Shown: piece after piece, positions 13,666 to 15,555 of the stretch
Numbering within the stretch: the stretch's first letter is position 1
How the letters are laid out: each line of letters begins with the position of its first letter
Origin: Deltaproteobacteria bacterium
GTDB lineage: Bacteria; Myxococcota; Polyangia; Polyangiales; B10-G4
Assembly: GCA_019312705.1 (NCBI GenBank)
Contig: JAFDCW010000022.1
Coordinates: 1-15,555 of the forward strand
Length of the DNA stretch: 15,555 nucleotides
Reading direction: 5' to 3'
Position numbers and translations under genes: made by a program
The notes under the pieces: model-generated
Database searches by the model: none
Seen by the model: only the letters and a program-made list of their open reading frames with translations
What the model was told of the DNA's origin: nothing

Positions 13666-14850
13666 ATGATTCGCCGCCTCGGACACCGTTTTGCAGCGTT
13701 CTTCCGAGCTACGACGCCCGATCCCTTCGTTCTGGCCATTGCCCTGACAATTTTCACCTTTTTCCTCGCCGCCGTGGCCACCGGGGTGGGGCCGAAAGAG
13801 ATCGTCGAGGCCTGGCAGGGGGACAAGGGGTTCTTCAGCCTGCTCGCCTTCACGATGCAGATGGTCCTCATTCTCGTCACAGGCCACGCCCTGGCTTCCG
13901 CCCCGTTGCTCCAACGGGCCCTCGGGCGCATCGCCGTGCTCCCCCAGACCGGAGCCTCCGCCGCCTTCCTGGTGTCGTTCGTCGCCATCGCGATGAGCCT
14001 TCTCAACTGGGGCCTCGGCCTGGTGGTAGGAGCAATCCTCGCCCGAGAGGTCGGGCGTAGCTGCTCCGAGAGGGGAGTCGCAGCCCACTACCCCTTGCTC
14101 TCCGCCGCCGGCTACACGGGCCTGATGACCTGGCACGGCGGCTTCAGTGGGAGCGCGCCGTTGATGATGACCACAGAAGCGAACGTAGCGCGCTTCCTCG
14201 GAGACGACGTCGCGGCAGAGGTCGGCACCCTGTCGTTCACCGAGACCGTGCTCGGCCCCATGAACCTCGTCGTCACCCTGGGGCTCATCGTCATCGTCCC
14301 CTCCCTCTGCGCAGCCCTCGCCCCGCGCCGGGACGAGCCGAGCGAATCGATGACCGACTACCTCGGGGAAAATGCCCCCACGCCCGCCCCCGCCGGGCGC
14401 TACCGCGAGGCAGTCGCCAACGCCGTCGCCGGCACCAGCGGCATCGTGCTGCAGTTCCCCTTCTATGCCGGCATCATGGGTGTCATTCGCAGCACGGGCC
14501 TCGGAGCCATGCTTGCGACCTGGATGACCTCCGCGGCGACACCTCAACTCTACGGGGTGCTCACCATGGTCTCTGCGGGGGTCATCAACCTCTTCGTGCC
14601 CAGCGGGGGCGGTCAGTGGGCCGTCCAGGGTCCGGTCGCCGTCGAAGCATCATCGGCGCTGGGTGTGCCGCTGAGCCAAGCCGTGATGGCGGTCGCCTAC
14701 GGGGACCAGCTGACGAATATGCTCCAGCCCTTCTGGGCGCTGCCGCTGCTCGCCATCACTGGGGCCAAGGCACGAGACATCATCGGCTACACGGCGCTGG
14801 TCATGGTGGCCGGAGCCCTGTGGATGGGCGGCGTTCTCTTCTTTTGGTAG
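13666..14850 (+). CDS. atoE: Short-chain fatty acid transporter, AtoE family (apparently internally shortened)
   Basis: This is a membrane protein related to E. coli AtoE, which takes up short-chain fatty acids such as acetoacetate and butyrate. Matching features are TPDP near the N-terminus, GHALAS, the LNWGLGLVVGAILAREVGR stretch, TWHGGFSGSAPL, ILQFPFYAGI-like VLQFPFYAGI, NLFVPSGGGQWAVQGP, AYGDQLTNMLQPFWALP and the final KARDIIGYT helix. I choose the ATG at 13666 because it gives the same 20-residue distance to PDP as in E. coli AtoE; the ATG at 13654 would add four residues. Compared with my memory of AtoE (about 440 residues), about 50 residues with two membrane helices are missing just before the REAVANAVAG segment. 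It is divergent from the kinase and convergent with the Roadblock-like gene. No thiolase or CoA-transferase gene is adjacent. Confidence 0.85.
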   Translation: MIRRLGHRFAAFFRATTPDPFVLAIALTIFTFFLAAVATGVGPKEIVEAWQGDKGFFSLLAFTMQMVLILVTGHALASAPLLQRALGRIAVLPQTGASAAFLVSFVAIAMSLLNWGLGLVVGAILAREVGRSCSERGVAAHYPLLSAAGYTGLMTWHGGFSGSAPLMMTTEANVARFLGDDVAAEVGTLSFTETVLGPMNLVVTLGLIVIVPSLCAALAPRRDEPSESMTDYLGENAPTPAPAGRYREAVANAVAGTSGIVLQFPFYAGIMGVIRSTGLGAMLATWMTSAATPQLYGVLTMVSAGVINLFVPSGGGQWAVQGPVAVEASSALGVPLSQAVMAVAYGDQLTNMLQPFWALPLLAITGAKARDIIGYTALVMVAGALWMGGVLFFW

Positions 14851-14871
14851 AGCGAAAAGACGGCGCTGGCG

Positions 14872-15543
14872 CTACCAATCGTCGGTGATCATCGTCCAGC
14901 GGTCCAACTTGGTGTCGTGGGCCAGGGTGAGTTCGTCCCCGTCGCGGGTCCGTACACGAAAACACGTCAGGTCATCGAAGTCCTCGCCCTGCCAACGCCC
15001 GAGCACGGTCTCGACCTCCCGCCATTCGGCTTCGGCCTCGCAAAAGAGCGCCGGCGCGTACTCCCATCCGACGGCCTCCCTGACGTACACCTCGAGGGGC
15101 TTTGGTCGCGGCTCCCACAGTGGCGTGTCGAGGTGAGCCTCTCGCCGAAGATCGTCGACGCAGCGCTCGATGGCCATCGACACGACGTGATCGCCCTCGA
15201 CCGGGACAGCCGAAACCGCGAGGGAGTATTCGTCCGTAACCCGCCGCACGATCAGATCTCGAACACTCGAGCCAACCACCACCTCGTGCAATTCACCGAA
15301 GCCTAGCTTCTTGATGGCGTTGTTCAGCTGCCTCGTCGTGAACCCCATCTGCGCTCCGAGAATCTTCGCGTCATAGGGGTCGATGGAGGAGCAGTAGTCG
15401 ACGGCTTCACCCTCGCTGTCGACGAAGACGACCGCGAGGATGACGGGGCTTCGCTTCCAGAGACGGCGAAGGATGTGAGTGAACGCCGTCTCGTTCATGT
15501 CCCGGGGTGCCTCGTGGGCCCCGTCCACGGCGGGCTCGATCAC
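14872..15543 (-). CDS. Roadblock/LC7-like domain protein with an unrecognised C-terminal domain
   Basis: The protein has 223 residues if it starts at the GTG at 15543. Residues about 20-120 resemble a Roadblock/LC7 (MglB-type) domain: VVFVDSEGEAVDYC, then LGFGELHEVVVGSSVRDLIV and DEYSLAVSAV, the usual alternation of strands and helices. In bacteria such proteins regulate small Ras-like GTPases such as MglA in polarity and motility. The C-terminal half (about 125-223), ending LDRWTMITDDW, matches nothing I recognise. GGAG at 15552-15555 supports the GTG; the ATG at 15498 is an alternative, and because the frame is open to the window edge a start outside cannot be excluded. No GTPase gene is in view. 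It converges on the transporter gene with a 21-base gap. The Roadblock call is moderate. Confidence 0.7.
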   Translation of the reverse strand: MIEPAVDGAHEAPRDMNETAFTHILRRLWKRSPVILAVVFVDSEGEAVDYCSSIDPYDAKILGAQMGFTTRQLNNAIKKLGFGELHEVVVGSSVRDLIVRRVTDEYSLAVSAVPVEGDHVVSMAIERCVDDLRREAHLDTPLWEPRPKPLEVYVREAVGWEYAPALFCEAEAEWREVETVLGRWQGEDFDDLTCFRVRTRDGDELTLAHDTKLDRWTMITDDW

Positions 15544-15555
15544 GACCCCAGCTCC

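Noticed and set aside
13602..14006. N-terminal extension of the kinase frame up to 14006
   Set aside because: It overlaps the transporter gene in antisense; the zinc ribbon right after the GTG at 13601 marks a better start.

Overview
The window is GC-rich, densely coded bacterial DNA with short intergenic gaps, several GTG/TTG starts and several 4-bp stop/start overlaps. The gene content suggests a Myxococcota/Deltaproteobacteria-type organism, possibly Polyangiales/Sandaracinus-like: a Hanks-type kinase with an N-terminal zinc ribbon, a DUF4350-MoxR-DUF58 operon, a Roadblock-like protein, HEAT and beta-propeller lipoproteins, and an AgmX/PglI-like C-terminal domain. The taxonomic call is inference from gene content; no rRNA or tRNA is present.

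Layout. (1) 1-4480 (+) is one operon: the 3' part of a DUF4350 membrane protein, a MoxR AAA+ ATPase, a DUF58/vWA protein and, overlapping it by 4 bp, the 16S rRNA dimethyltransferase gene rsmA. (2) 4481-4645 is a gene-free convergent gap that holds one copy of a 51-bp dispersed repeat and two predicted hairpins. (3) 4646-8266 is an envelope module: a secreted HEAT-like protein on the minus strand and, divergent from it, a secreted HEAT-repeat protein overlapping a 713-residue lipoprotein that joins a beta-propeller, HEAT repeats and an AgmX-like domain. (4) 8267-8469 holds a small PhnA-like zinc-ribbon fragment running into the second, inverted copy of the 51-bp repeat. (5) 8470-12367 has a ferredoxin-NADP reductase-like flavoprotein (-), divergent from a CCG-domain Fe-S protein (+) that overlaps a TPR/periplasmic-binding-fold lipoprotein resembling penicillin-binding protein activators. 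(6) 12387-13601 (-) is the membrane-anchored Ser/Thr kinase, divergent from a short-chain fatty acid transporter (13666-14850, +). (7) 14872-15543 (-) is a Roadblock/LC7-like protein with an unrecognised C-terminal half.

How the genes may work together: the MoxR/DUF58 set is a chaperone-like ATPase system, probably acting on envelope or periplasmic targets. The HEAT/propeller genes look like parts of an envelope complex. The flavoprotein and Fe-S protein could form an electron-transfer pair. The kinase and the Roadblock protein are signalling components with no visible partners here.

The points most worth a second look are the 51-bp repeat, which sits directly after the stop codon of two unrelated genes in the same orientation relative to each; the apparent loss of two membrane helices from the AtoE-family transporter; and the composite propeller-HEAT-AgmX lipoprotein.
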